64,000 nt of DNA, from NCBI GenBank assembly GCA_964646205.1, contig CAZYAZ010000001.1, positions 212,733 to 276,732 on the forward strand. The letters are read 5' to 3'. Position numbers and translations under genes: made by a program. Shown here piece after piece: positions 33,777 through 42,144 of the stretch (within the stretch, counting starts at the first letter, position 1; every line of letters starts with the position of its first letter). Source of the stretch: UBA8437 sp964646205. Its GTDB lineage: Bacteria > Planctomycetota > Planctomycetia > Planctomycetales > Planctomycetaceae. Below the pieces are notes generated by a model, which saw only the letters and a list, made by a program, of their open reading frames with translations, was not told the DNA's origin and searched no databases.

Positions 33777-36088
33777 GAGCCTACCTGGCCGTGATCAAGG
33801 ACTCCTTCCGCGAGGCTTTCGCGTCGAAGATTCTCTGGGTGTTGATCATCATGATCGCCGGCTTCCTGGTCTTGCTGGCCGGGTTCTCTGTCAAACCGGC
33901 GATGAGAACCGGTATCGACAGCGGCGATGTTGTCGACATGGAGTCGCTGGCCGTTCGGCTGCGGGATGTCGAAGCCGACAGCCCGGCCGGGCGGATCCGG
34001 GGCCGTTTCCCCGACGAGTTGCAGGACAAGCTGAAAGCGTTTCGCCCGGACACCGCCGACCGGCGAACCAAGTCCGAACTGTACGGCGGTCTTCGCCGTC
34101 AGTTGGCCGAACAGATCCGTGAACCGTCTTTTGCGACCGAGACCCGGGTACCCGACGAATCGCTTTCCGAGGAGGCGAAAACCCTGGTCGGCCAGGAAGC
34201 CGCACTCGAGGAATCCCGGCAACTGCGACTCAACCGGCTGGTCCTCGAGGCCGCTCTGCCCGACGACGTCCACGCCAGTCCCAGTGAAGTGGTCAACGTG
34301 ACCTACATCGGCTTCGTCCTGTTCGAGGACATCACGCTCAGCCAGGACGAATTGGAAAAGGGAATCAACGGGCTGCTTCAGGTCTTCATCTTCCTGTTCG
34401 TCTCGGTGATCGGGACTCTGATCGCGATCGTGGTCACGGCACCAATCGTGCCCCGGATGTTCGAGGCCGGAGCGATCGACCTGTTGCTCTCCAAGCCCGT
34501 TTCCCGATCCATCCTGTTCCTCTCGAAGTTCTTCGGTGGCTGCGCCTTCACGCTGGTCAACGCGGCATTCCTGATCCTGGGAATGTGGGTCATTCTCGGG
34601 CTGCGACTGGGCGTCTGGAGCAACGGGTTGCTGTTGAGCATCCCGATCTACCTGTTCCTGTTCGTGCTGTACTACTCGATCTCGGCGGCCACCGGGGTCG
34701 TCTACCGCGGCCCGATCATTTCCGTGGTGATGGTCGTGATCTTCTGGTTCCTGTGTTTCGTGGTCGGGACCGCCAAGGATTGGATCGAGGGTGCCGAAAT
34801 CCGACCCTCGACCGTCTACACGATCATCCCGGCCGGCGAGGACATACTGGCCGTCAACACGCTGGGCCGTGTCCACGCCTGGTCGGAATCAACGGCGACC
34901 TGGGAGATGGTTTTCACCCAGAACCAACAACAGCGGCAGATGCCGGCATTCGTGGAAGTGTCCATGCGGATGCAGGCTGGTTTCCCGTTTGTCGGCACCA
35001 GGTACGACAAGAAAACCCAACGGCTGGTCACGCTGACCAAGAGCATTCCCTTCCCGTTGCCGGGCAACGGAACGTCCAAGCTGTTCGTTGGACGTGGCGA
35101 AGACGATTGGGCCCGCCGCGGTGGAACCCGTGCATCGGCCAGCCCACGTGCCCTGTTGCTCTCCCCGGAAAGCGAGATCCTGGCGGTGGGACCTCCGGGA
35201 CTCCAGGTCTTCACCGGTGACCCCGAAAAGACCGAATCCTCGCGGAAATGGATGGGTCTCGATTTCACGATGGGCAAGGGGGCCGGTCGTTTTGTCGACG
35301 TGACCCCAGCCGATCTGCCCCGATGGGAAAATCCCTTCGACGCCACCATGGACACAACCACCGGGAACATCATCATCTTCAGTGCCGGCAAGATTGTCCT
35401 GGTCACACCCAAAACCACCGACGGCAAGACAACCTACGTGGCGGGCCCGACACGGGACCTCGACACCGACAAGGCGGCACTGCTGGCGGTCGCCGGGAAC
35501 CGGCTGTTGGTTGCGCTCGCAGATGGCGACTACCGACTGCTGAACGCCGCGACCCTGGAACCAACCGGCACCACGAGTCCCCGTGGCCCGGAAAAACCTC
35601 GCCAGGCCATCGGATCACCCGACGGCCGATTCCTCGCCGTCGTGTCTCACAAGTCAGAAGCCTGGCTGCTGGACGTCGCGACCGGACAACCGGTATCCAA
35701 CGGAGTCCTCTCGGGTGACGTCCACGCCCTGGCATTCAACGATGACGGCCACCTGCTGGTGGGCGACATCTACATGAGGGTCACCGGGTACTCGGTGCCG
35801 GATTTCCAACGGCTGTCCCGCCACGACCCATCGCTCTCAACACTCCAGGCCGTTTACCGCTACGGCGTACTGCCCGTCTACACGATCTTCCCCAAGCCCG
35901 GGGAACTCAACGCGGTGATCGCCAGGCTGTTCGAGGAGGAAGACACGGTCACCATCGGTGGCAATGCCAACGACCTGCGGGCTGACCAGTTCGAAATCGA
36001 CATCAAGACACCACTGATCAGCAACGCCGCCTTCCTGCTGGTCGTCCTCGTCCTGACATGCTTCTATGTGGCCCGCAAGGACTTCTGA
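33773..36088 (+). CDS. ABC-2 type permease with a large extracytoplasmic propeller-like domain
   Basis: A 771-residue membrane protein, much longer than a usual 250-400-residue ABC-2 permease. The first helix (about 18-45) is followed by a soluble region with DUF-like features (45-190). A cluster of helices (about 200-345) includes the segment AGAIDLLLSKPVSRSILFLSKF, typical of ABC-2 permeases. Residues about 360-740 form a soluble region with repeated beta-propeller-like stretches (SPDGRFLAVVSHKSEAWLL, ALAFNDDGHLLVGDIYMRV). One C-terminal helix (about 748-766) ends in ARKDF. The start overlaps the ATPase stop. The propeller could sense or bind the exported material. Confidence 0.85.
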   Translation: MRAYLAVIKDSFREAFASKILWVLIIMIAGFLVLLAGFSVKPAMRTGIDSGDVVDMESLAVRLRDVEADSPAGRIRGRFPDELQDKLKAFRPDTADRRTKSELYGGLRRQLAEQIREPSFATETRVPDESLSEEAKTLVGQEAALEESRQLRLNRLVLEAALPDDVHASPSEVVNVTYIGFVLFEDITLSQDELEKGINGLLQVFIFLFVSVIGTLIAIVVTAPIVPRMFEAGAIDLLLSKPVSRSILFLSKFFGGCAFTLVNAAFLILGMWVILGLRLGVWSNGLLLSIPIYLFLFVLYYSISAATGVVYRGPIISVVMVVIFWFLCFVVGTAKDWIEGAEIRPSTVYTIIPAGEDILAVNTLGRVHAWSESTATWEMVFTQNQQQRQMPAFVEVSMRMQAGFPFVGTRYDKKTQRLVTLTKSIPFPLPGNGTSKLFVGRGEDDWARRGGTRASASPRALLLSPESEILAVGPPGLQVFTGDPEKTESSRKWMGLDFTMGKGAGRFVDVTPADLPRWENPFDATMDTTTGNIIIFSAGKIVLVTPKTTDGKTTYVAGPTRDLDTDKAALLAVAGNRLLVALADGDYRLLNAATLEPTGTTSPRGPEKPRQAIGSPDGRFLAVVSHKSEAWLLDVATGQPVSNGVLSGDVHALAFNDDGHLLVGDIYMRVTGYSVPDFQRLSRHDPSLSTLQAVYRYGVLPVYTIFPKPGELNAVIARLFEEEDTVTIGGNANDLRADQFEIDIKTPLISNAAFLLVVLVLTCFYVARKDF

Positions 36089-36117
36089 TCCGACGGGGTC
36101 CCGGCCACCCACGAGAA

Positions 36118-37467
36118 TCAGGTCGCCGGGGCGACAACACCCTCGACCGGTGTCGCTTCCGGTTCGACCAGGCGGATCGGTCGACCAACGTTCGACACAT
36201 TCTGCCTCTGGGTGTCCACGCCCAGGGCCCCGCAGACGGTTGCCAACAAGTCCGCCGTGGAGATCGGACGATCAACCACCGCGGTGCCCGCGGCATTGGT
36301 TCGGCCCACGGCCTGTCCACCCCGCACTCCACCTCCGGCCAGGACCGTCGTCCAGGCGTTGGGGAAATGGTCGCGACCCTGGTTGGAATTGATCACCGGA
36401 GTCCGACCGAATTCTCCCATCCAGACCACCAGTGTCGACTCCAGCAATCCACGCAGTTGCAGATCCTCCAGCAACGTGCCCCATCCAGAATCGAGAATGG
36501 AGCTGAGACTCTTGACGGTGTCGAAGTTGTTCTGGTGAGTGTCCCAGCCGAGTTGCGACTGGCCATCGACACCATTGAGTGACACCTCGACAAACGGCAC
36601 GCCACGTTCCACCAGCCTTCGGGCCAACAGGCAACCCTGGCCGAACCGGTTGCGACCGTAGGCATCCCGGAGCCCGGCCGGTTCGTCATCAAGATCAAAA
36701 GCGGTCACCGACTCGGATCGCATCATCCGCACCGCCTGCCGGTACGCGCTGCGATGACTGGCCACCGGCACATTGGGACGCTCGGCCCCGAACCCCGCTT
36801 CGAGTTGATCGAGCAATCCCAGCCGGGCATCAGCCCGGGCCATGTTGATCCCCCTGGGTTGCCGCAGGTTCTGGACCTGCAAGGCCCGCGAGGCATCGAC
36901 CCGTCCCGCCTCGGGCAGCGGATTGCCATCACCGACGACCAGCGGAGCGTACTCGGGACCGAGAAACCCCGGGCCGAAGGCGGCGGGGCTGAGAAACCGG
37001 AAGGGAGCCACACTGACAAAACCCGGCAACGGTGAGGCACCGTCGGAAAGTTCCTTGCTGAGAAATGATCCGAGCGTGGGGAAGTGAATCGGCCCCTGGG
37101 GCAGGTACCCGGTTCGCATTTTGAACGTCGCCCGCTGGTGATCACCTTCCTTGGTCGCCATCGACCGCAAAACCGCGAGGTGCTCGGCCTGCAACGCCAG
37201 CCGCGGCAGATGCTGAGAAAACTGCAGACCAGGTACCGTGGTCAATAACGGACGAAACGGACCGCCGTTGGCGTGTGCGGGCTTCATGTCAAAGGTGTCG
37301 GTCTGAGACGGTCCGCCCGACATCCACAACAGGACACAACTGCGACGACGAGTGCGGGCGGCGGCCGACGCCACCCGGCCAAACCAGCCAGACGCCGGTG
37401 GACTGATCAGGCCGGCGGCCGACAGGGCCAGCCACTGGCGACGAGACATCTGCAAAACACCTGGCAT
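36118..37467 (-). CDS. DUF1501 secreted protein (sulfatase-like/Tat-exported)
   Basis: A 449-residue protein of the DUF1501 family, distantly related to sulfatases and alkaline phosphatases. The N-terminus has a twin-arginine-type signal (SRRQWLALSAAG, then a hydrophobic stretch), so it is probably exported folded. Family segments CVLLWMSGGPSQTDTFDMKP and VWMGEFGRTPVINSNQGRDH are visible. The in-frame ATG at 37449 starts just before the RR motif and is as likely as 37467. It follows the DUF1549/1553 gene by 16 bases, a pair found together very often in planctomycetes; the two proteins probably act as a unit outside the cytoplasm. Substrate not established. Confidence 0.92.
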   Translation of the reverse strand: MPGVLQMSRRQWLALSAAGLISPPASGWFGRVASAAARTRRRSCVLLWMSGGPSQTDTFDMKPAHANGGPFRPLLTTVPGLQFSQHLPRLALQAEHLAVLRSMATKEGDHQRATFKMRTGYLPQGPIHFPTLGSFLSKELSDGASPLPGFVSVAPFRFLSPAAFGPGFLGPEYAPLVVGDGNPLPEAGRVDASRALQVQNLRQPRGINMARADARLGLLDQLEAGFGAERPNVPVASHRSAYRQAVRMMRSESVTAFDLDDEPAGLRDAYGRNRFGQGCLLARRLVERGVPFVEVSLNGVDGQSQLGWDTHQNNFDTVKSLSSILDSGWGTLLEDLQLRGLLESTLVVWMGEFGRTPVINSNQGRDHFPNAWTTVLAGGGVRGGQAVGRTNAAGTAVVDRPISTADLLATVCGALGVDTQRQNVSNVGRPIRLVEPEATPVEGVVAPAT

Positions 37468-37483
37468 GAGCCGTCTCGAGGAC

Positions 37484-39064
37484 CTAGTGGTTCAACAAAA
37501 ACTCGCTGGAATTCAACAACGCCCAGAAGATATCGCCGAGGGCCTGCCGTGGGTCCCCCGTCACTCCTCCACCGTCAACGTAACCCGCCAGCCGCTTCAA
37601 CTCCTCCACACGTGGCCGACGACCCAGCGTGACCAGGTACAACGCTTCGATCCGATCACCGGTCGTCAAACCGGGTATCCCCACCACCGCGGCGAGGGTG
37701 CGACTGCGGTCCAGGCTCGTTGCATCCGCCGTGAAGTCGCTGTTCATCAATGCCAGTGCTTGCAGGATCGTGGTCCGCTTCTGAGTCGGCCGGCTCGATT
37801 CGTCACGAAACAATTCGAGAACCCGGTTCCGTGAAGTCTCCGGTTGACCGGGAACAACCGGTTGGCGATCAGATGCCGGGGGCACGTGGCCAACCGCCTG
37901 GGCCAGACTGTCGTAGATCTGTTCAGGTGACAGGCCCTTGACGGCCATCCGCGAGAACAATCGGAGATTCGACTGGGACGGATGGGTCAGGCGACTGGTC
38001 CGCTGGTAGGCATTGGTGGCGACGATCGCTCGCAGAATGAATCGCACGTCGAATCCGTGAACCACGAACTCGGTCGCCAGCAGTTCGAGCACTTTCGAGT
38101 GGCTGGGCGGATTGTCCGCGGTGAAGTCGTCCGGAGGATCGACAAGGCCGATCCCAAACTGGTGAGCCCACAGGCGGTTGACCGCGGCCCGGGCGAAGTA
38201 CGGGTTCCGATCGCTGATCATCCAGTCAGCCAGCAACCGCCGGGTGCCCCCGGCCCGGGCCGGCCGGGGTTTTGCACCATCCAGATGGACCGGTCCGACA
38301 CTCCGACCGGTCCCGGGAATCTCCAGCTCACGTCGTTCGGACACCTCGCGAATCGCCGCCAGGAATCCACCCTGGCCCTGGCGTTCCATTCCAGCGAAGA
38401 ACGCCGCAAAGCTCCAGAACTCGTCCTGCTTCCACTTGTCGAATGGGTGGTCGTGACACTGGGCACATTCAATTCGAATACCCAGGAAGGTCCGGGCCAT
38501 GCTGGCCGCCAGGTTCTCCGGCTTGATCTGCTTGGCCTGGTAAAAGGCCAACGGCGAGGGACGGCTGTCCGGTCGAGGCGGTTCACCGGCAACTCCCGCG
38601 GGTGTCAGCGACACGGTCACGATCTCGCGTACCATCGCCGAGTAACTGATGTCCTCGGACAGCTTCTGTCTCAGCCACGCCTCGAATCCCGGTACCAACA
38701 CCCGGGTCTGGGGATCAGACTGCGTCTCGGGCAACAGTGCTTTCCGCCAGACATTCGAGAAGTGCACGACGTACAGAGAACCGCCCAGCAGTTCGTCGAC
38801 AACCCGACGACGCTTGTTCGGAGCGGCCTCGGCCAAAAACTGGCGGACCCGGCTGGCAGGTGGGATCCGGCCACCGAGATCGAGATACACCCGCCGCAGA
38901 AACTCGGCATCCCCGGCCACCGGTGCCGCGGTCACCTGCTCGGCCAACAGTCGTTTCTCGATCAACCGGTCGACCCGTGCCGCCAGGTCGTCGATGTCGT
39001 CAGCACGGGCCGTTGACACCTGCACCAACAAGACCAGTGACCAAAGGAGATAACATCGCGACAT
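37484..39064 (-). CDS. DUF1549/DUF1553 secreted protein
   Basis: A 526-residue exported protein with signal peptide MSRCYLLWSLVLLVQVSTARA. The DUF1549 region carries DAEFLRRVYLDLGGRIPP and a heme-type CAQCH in RIECAQCHDHPFDKW. The DUF1553 region runs to the C-terminus with RAAVNRLWAHQFGIGLVDP. It is shorter than the family member at 7711-10191 because it lacks the Ig-like and N-terminal cytochrome modules. It is co-oriented with, and 16 bases upstream of, the DUF1501 gene. Role not established; a joint role in handling extracellular polymers is a family-level guess. Confidence 0.92.
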   Translation of the reverse strand: MSRCYLLWSLVLLVQVSTARADDIDDLAARVDRLIEKRLLAEQVTAAPVAGDAEFLRRVYLDLGGRIPPASRVRQFLAEAAPNKRRRVVDELLGGSLYVVHFSNVWRKALLPETQSDPQTRVLVPGFEAWLRQKLSEDISYSAMVREIVTVSLTPAGVAGEPPRPDSRPSPLAFYQAKQIKPENLAASMARTFLGIRIECAQCHDHPFDKWKQDEFWSFAAFFAGMERQGQGGFLAAIREVSERRELEIPGTGRSVGPVHLDGAKPRPARAGGTRRLLADWMISDRNPYFARAAVNRLWAHQFGIGLVDPPDDFTADNPPSHSKVLELLATEFVVHGFDVRFILRAIVATNAYQRTSRLTHPSQSNLRLFSRMAVKGLSPEQIYDSLAQAVGHVPPASDRQPVVPGQPETSRNRVLELFRDESSRPTQKRTTILQALALMNSDFTADATSLDRSRTLAAVVGIPGLTTGDRIEALYLVTLGRRPRVEELKRLAGYVDGGGVTGDPRQALGDIFWALLNSSEFLLNH

Positions 39065-39148
39065 GATGGAGGCCGGCCTGAAAAGCGTCCCGGGTTCTTC
39101 GAGCCTACCAGTGCCCGCCGCGGACTGCCAAGGTGAACGATCGGGTCG

Positions 39149-40507
39149 CTACAACGATGCGGCCGTGGCTTGTAAGGCCTCGACAGCCCCCGCCCCGGTT
39201 TTCAACTCGTCGTAATCCGGCGGCGCGTAGGTGGCCACCACATCGAAGTGGCGGCCGGCGATCGCCATCCCGATCAGGTCTTCAGCCGAGAGTGTCATAC
39301 GGCCGGCCCGGCGGGTCAGGTCAAATCGAACGTCATTCACTCCGGAATAACTCCGGTAGACCACCTCGGTGCAGACCAGCCGGTCGGCCCGTGTGAAATC
39401 GAAGTCAAAGTCGTACGACTTGCCAGTGTGGAACATGCCGCGGGCCATGGCCGGATAGATCTCCTCGAGTTCCAGTTGTGGTCTCAACACGGTGATCGCA
39501 TCGCTGGCAAAAGGGGAATTCAACGACCGCACGCGCACCCCATCCTTCATCGCCTCGTGGACCCGGCACGGCTCATCGGAATCACAGGCGAGCAAGTTGT
39601 CCCAGTGAGGCCGAACATGCTCGTGGTCCCCGAATCCCGCGGCGGACAATTCATCGCAGCTACCCAGGTACAAGGCGGCATGCGGCCAATAGCCGGGCAG
39701 GAAGTAATTCGTCAGTGCATGCTCCTTGCGGACAACCAAGACGTCACCCGGCCGCAACAACTCGCGAACCTGGCCCCGGATCTCCTCGGGCAGGCCGGGC
39801 ACGTGATCGTGAACCGTGTACAAACCGGAAACGGCACTGGAGACCGACTTCTGCAGACCGTAAAGAGCCCGGTGAAGCAGGTCCTCTTTGACCAGGTCCA
39901 CCAACTGGCGAGCCTGAACACGAGCACTGAGCACCGCGAACGCGGACAGGGACATCTCGTTGGAATTCTGGTGACTCTCGATTAGCGGAGGCAGGAATTC
40001 CAGCGACGTTCCTTCGACCAGCGCCGTCAACGAATCGCGGTTCTGTTCAAAATACTTCGCGGCGTGATAGAGGTGCCAGGTGTGAACCGGATTGATCAAG
40101 GACTGTTGAACGGTGTCGTACACGTCGGCCGGGATGCCAAAATTCGGAGCCGGCTCGTTGAGTTTTTCTCGGACAACCGGTCGCTCGTCAAATTGGCTGT
40201 AGAGAAAACGGGCGGCGTCGACCAGTACCAGCGCCCCCGCATAGCCAACCAGGAAATGCGAGTCGACCTGCCTGTCGTCCTTCATCTCCAGGACAACTTC
40301 CAGTAACGCGTTGCGACTTTGCCAATACGAGACCAGAAGGTGGCGGACCTCCTCATCCTCGCTGGGAGCGAAGTAGCCTTGATCGCTCGACAACGCGGCC
40401 TGGGCAAGCGACCCGGCAACCTGTTTGAGCCGGTCGAACTGCTCGGTCACCGCCAGGACCGTTGCAGCACCGGACACCGCCCGACCACTGATGACTCCGT
40501 CTCGCAT
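39149..40507 (-). CDS. YiiX/YebB-like (NlpC/P60-type) cysteine hydrolase
   Basis: A 452-residue protein. The C-terminal domain (about 235-440) resembles the permuted papain-fold YiiX/YebB family: RPGDVLVVRKE, then the probable catalytic histidine in WPHAALYLG, then the probable nucleophile cysteine in RLVCTEVVYRSY. The N-terminal 230 residues are helical and I do not recognise them. No signal peptide is evident, so a cytoplasmic substrate or lipid/amide hydrolase role is possible. It is the last gene of the minus-strand series symporter, redoxin, amidohydrolase, YiiX-like, 23 bases after the amidohydrolase stop. Confidence 0.8.
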   Translation of the reverse strand: MRDGVISGRAVSGAATVLAVTEQFDRLKQVAGSLAQAALSSDQGYFAPSEDEEVRHLLVSYWQSRNALLEVVLEMKDDRQVDSHFLVGYAGALVLVDAARFLYSQFDERPVVREKLNEPAPNFGIPADVYDTVQQSLINPVHTWHLYHAAKYFEQNRDSLTALVEGTSLEFLPPLIESHQNSNEMSLSAFAVLSARVQARQLVDLVKEDLLHRALYGLQKSVSSAVSGLYTVHDHVPGLPEEIRGQVRELLRPGDVLVVRKEHALTNYFLPGYWPHAALYLGSCDELSAAGFGDHEHVRPHWDNLLACDSDEPCRVHEAMKDGVRVRSLNSPFASDAITVLRPQLELEEIYPAMARGMFHTGKSYDFDFDFTRADRLVCTEVVYRSYSGVNDVRFDLTRRAGRMTLSAEDLIGMAIAGRHFDVVATYAPPDYDELKTGAGAVEALQATAASL

Positions 40508-40530
40508 CGTTCATCCGAATGACTTTCGGT

Positions 40531-41541
40531 TCACGTCACCACCATGCTACCACAGCCGACGGTAGCCGTGACTGGCATCGACTCCTGTTTGTCGAGCAAT
40601 TCGGGTTCGAACCACGCCAGGCCCTGTGTTGCATAGTCCGGACCAAACTGGAACGACTGCTTGATCGCCAGGTCAACATCCAGGGGATTGCGCGTTCCAC
40701 CCGGCCGCAATCCCGCCCGGCGGACATAAGGACCCCGGGCCGGCGGGAACGGGTAATCGCTGCCATGCAGCAAACGACTCCGCAACGACTCTGGCTCCAG
40801 GGCCAATCTCCCCAGGGCCCGCCACCGTGGCCAGGTCGCCAGGATCGATGTGTCCCCGTACAGGTTCGGGTAGCGGTGCATCATCTCCACAAACCCCGGG
40901 TAGTAATCCTCGGGATCCAGCGGGGTGCAGGTCCCGCAGTGCGCCGCGATCACACGCAGGCCGTGGTCCAGCGGTCGAACCAGGCGACGAGGATCAGTGA
41001 ATTTCTGCGAGATGACCCGGCACGAATGTTCGTAACCGGTGTGAAACATCAGGATCACGTCGAGCTCGGCAGCCAGCCGATAGAACGGTTCGAAGTCGGG
41101 CAGAGATGGATCGACCCCCTGGATCGCCGTGTGGACCTTGATCAACCGCGAACCCGCCGCCGCACAGCGTTCGAGTTCCTCCAACGCATCGCGACGCATC
41201 GGGTTGATCGAACATCCTGCCAGGATCTTCTCGTTCCGGTCAGCCAATTCGAGAACGTAATCGTTGGAGACAAAAACGTGTGTCCGTTGTGTGTCGAGTT
41301 CCCCATCGTCCCGGTACACCGCGTCCTGGGCCAACACGACAGCTCGAGACAGCTTTGACTCGTCCAGTTGCCGCACCAGGCGGTTCCGGATCTGGTCGCT
41401 GCGGGTCTCACCCAGTTCACGGTCGAGCCGTGTGACACGAACAATCAACCGGGTCAGCCAACGGCGACGGGTTTCTTCGGAAAGGAATCCTTCTCGGGGA
41501 TTCTCGCCCCAGCAAAACACGTGAGTGTGGATATCAAGCAC
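40531..41541 (-). CDS. Amidohydrolase family protein (amidohydrolase_2 type)
   Basis: A cytoplasmic metal-dependent hydrolase or decarboxylase of 336 residues. The metal ligands are in HTHVF at the N-terminus, HTGYEHS, IAAHCG, and the catalytic aspartate in HGSDYPFP. This set matches the amidohydrolase_2 (TIM-barrel, uronate isomerase/ACMS decarboxylase-like) group, which has varied substrates, so the reaction is not readable. It lies between the selenoprotein candidate and the YiiX-like hydrolase in one minus-strand series. Confidence 0.88.
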   Translation of the reverse strand: MLDIHTHVFCWGENPREGFLSEETRRRWLTRLIVRVTRLDRELGETRSDQIRNRLVRQLDESKLSRAVVLAQDAVYRDDGELDTQRTHVFVSNDYVLELADRNEKILAGCSINPMRRDALEELERCAAAGSRLIKVHTAIQGVDPSLPDFEPFYRLAAELDVILMFHTGYEHSCRVISQKFTDPRRLVRPLDHGLRVIAAHCGTCTPLDPEDYYPGFVEMMHRYPNLYGDTSILATWPRWRALGRLALEPESLRSRLLHGSDYPFPPARGPYVRRAGLRPGGTRNPLDVDLAIKQSFQFGPDYATQGLAWFEPELLDKQESMPVTATVGCGSMVVT

Positions 41542-41615
41542 GAGAATGGCCTCCTGGTTCGCGACCGGATTTCAACAAGTCCCAACAAGTGACAGGCGAG
41601 GGACCGCCAGGAATA

Positions 41616-42119
41616 TCACGCGCGAACAACATCCAAAATCGATTCGATTTCGGGACGGTCCACCGGAATCCGAGTCACGTGGTGCAGTCTCAAGGTTCCC
41701 GACGGGTCAATCAGCACGTCGCCACCCAGTTGGAACACGTCGCCGGCCGGGGATTTCACGGCACGGCCCTTGAGCATGAGCTTCAGATATCCCCACCAGG
41801 ACTGTGGTCCCAGTACCGCCCACAGGCTGCCACGGTGCATCGCGTAGGCGTTGTAGAGTTCCCGATCGGGATCGACCAGAAACGGCCAGGGCCAACCAGA
41901 TTGCCGGACATACTCATCAACAACCTCACCGGACTGAAATGTCACCGCCATCACGTCCAGGGGCAACTCGTGGATCTGCTCGGTGGCCTGTTGCAACTGC
42001 AACAGGTGTTCGCGGCACGGCAGTCACGTCAGGTGCCGGTGAAAAACCAGCAACAACCAGCGTCCGGCGCGGTCTTCCAGACGGACGTCGTTTCCATTGT
42101 GGTCGCGAGGTGTGAACAT
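41616..42119 (-). CDS. Candidate selenoprotein: peroxiredoxin-like (PRX_like2/AhpC-TSA) redoxin with UxxC active site
   Basis: One reading frame is interrupted by a single TGA at 42024-42026. The 31 codons before it end in VFHRHLT and the codons after it start LPCREHL, in the same frame, giving T-U-L-P-C. In PRX_like2-type redoxins a CxxC motif follows an (F/H)RHL segment, so the TGA falls on the first cysteine and the second is C35. Read through, the protein has 167 residues with a thioredoxin fold: GRWLLLVFHRHL strand, active site, FLVDPDRELYNAYAM, and a C-terminal GGDVLIDPSGTLRLHH. The hairpin at 41987-42006 fits a SECIS element. The ATG at 42119 is 25 bases after the symporter stop. A cysteine-to-stop mutation is the alternative, but the flanking frame is intact. 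Confidence 0.8.
41987..42006 (-). promoter_or_regulatory. Candidate bacterial SECIS element
   Basis: In the transcript, CCUGUUGC and GCAACAGG form a perfect 8-bp stem with loop AGUU. The stem begins 18 bases and the loop 26 bases after the UGA, and a guanosine is the second loop base. Bacterial SECIS hairpins are expected within the coding region just downstream of UGA, with a small loop carrying G among its first two bases. The sequence also codes for LLQLQQ. Confidence 0.72.
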
Positions 42120-42144
42120 GGTGCTGGGCCAAAACCGCGGTGGA

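Noticed and set aside
33125..34876. 583-residue open frame opposite the ABC-2 exporter genes
   Set aside because: Glutamine/aspartate-rich shadow across two real genes, with no coherent product.
42024..42026. TGA as a plain nonsense mutation in the redoxin
   Set aside because: Possible, but the exact active-site position, the intact frame on both sides and the SECIS-like hairpin favour selenocysteine. Kept as the main alternative.
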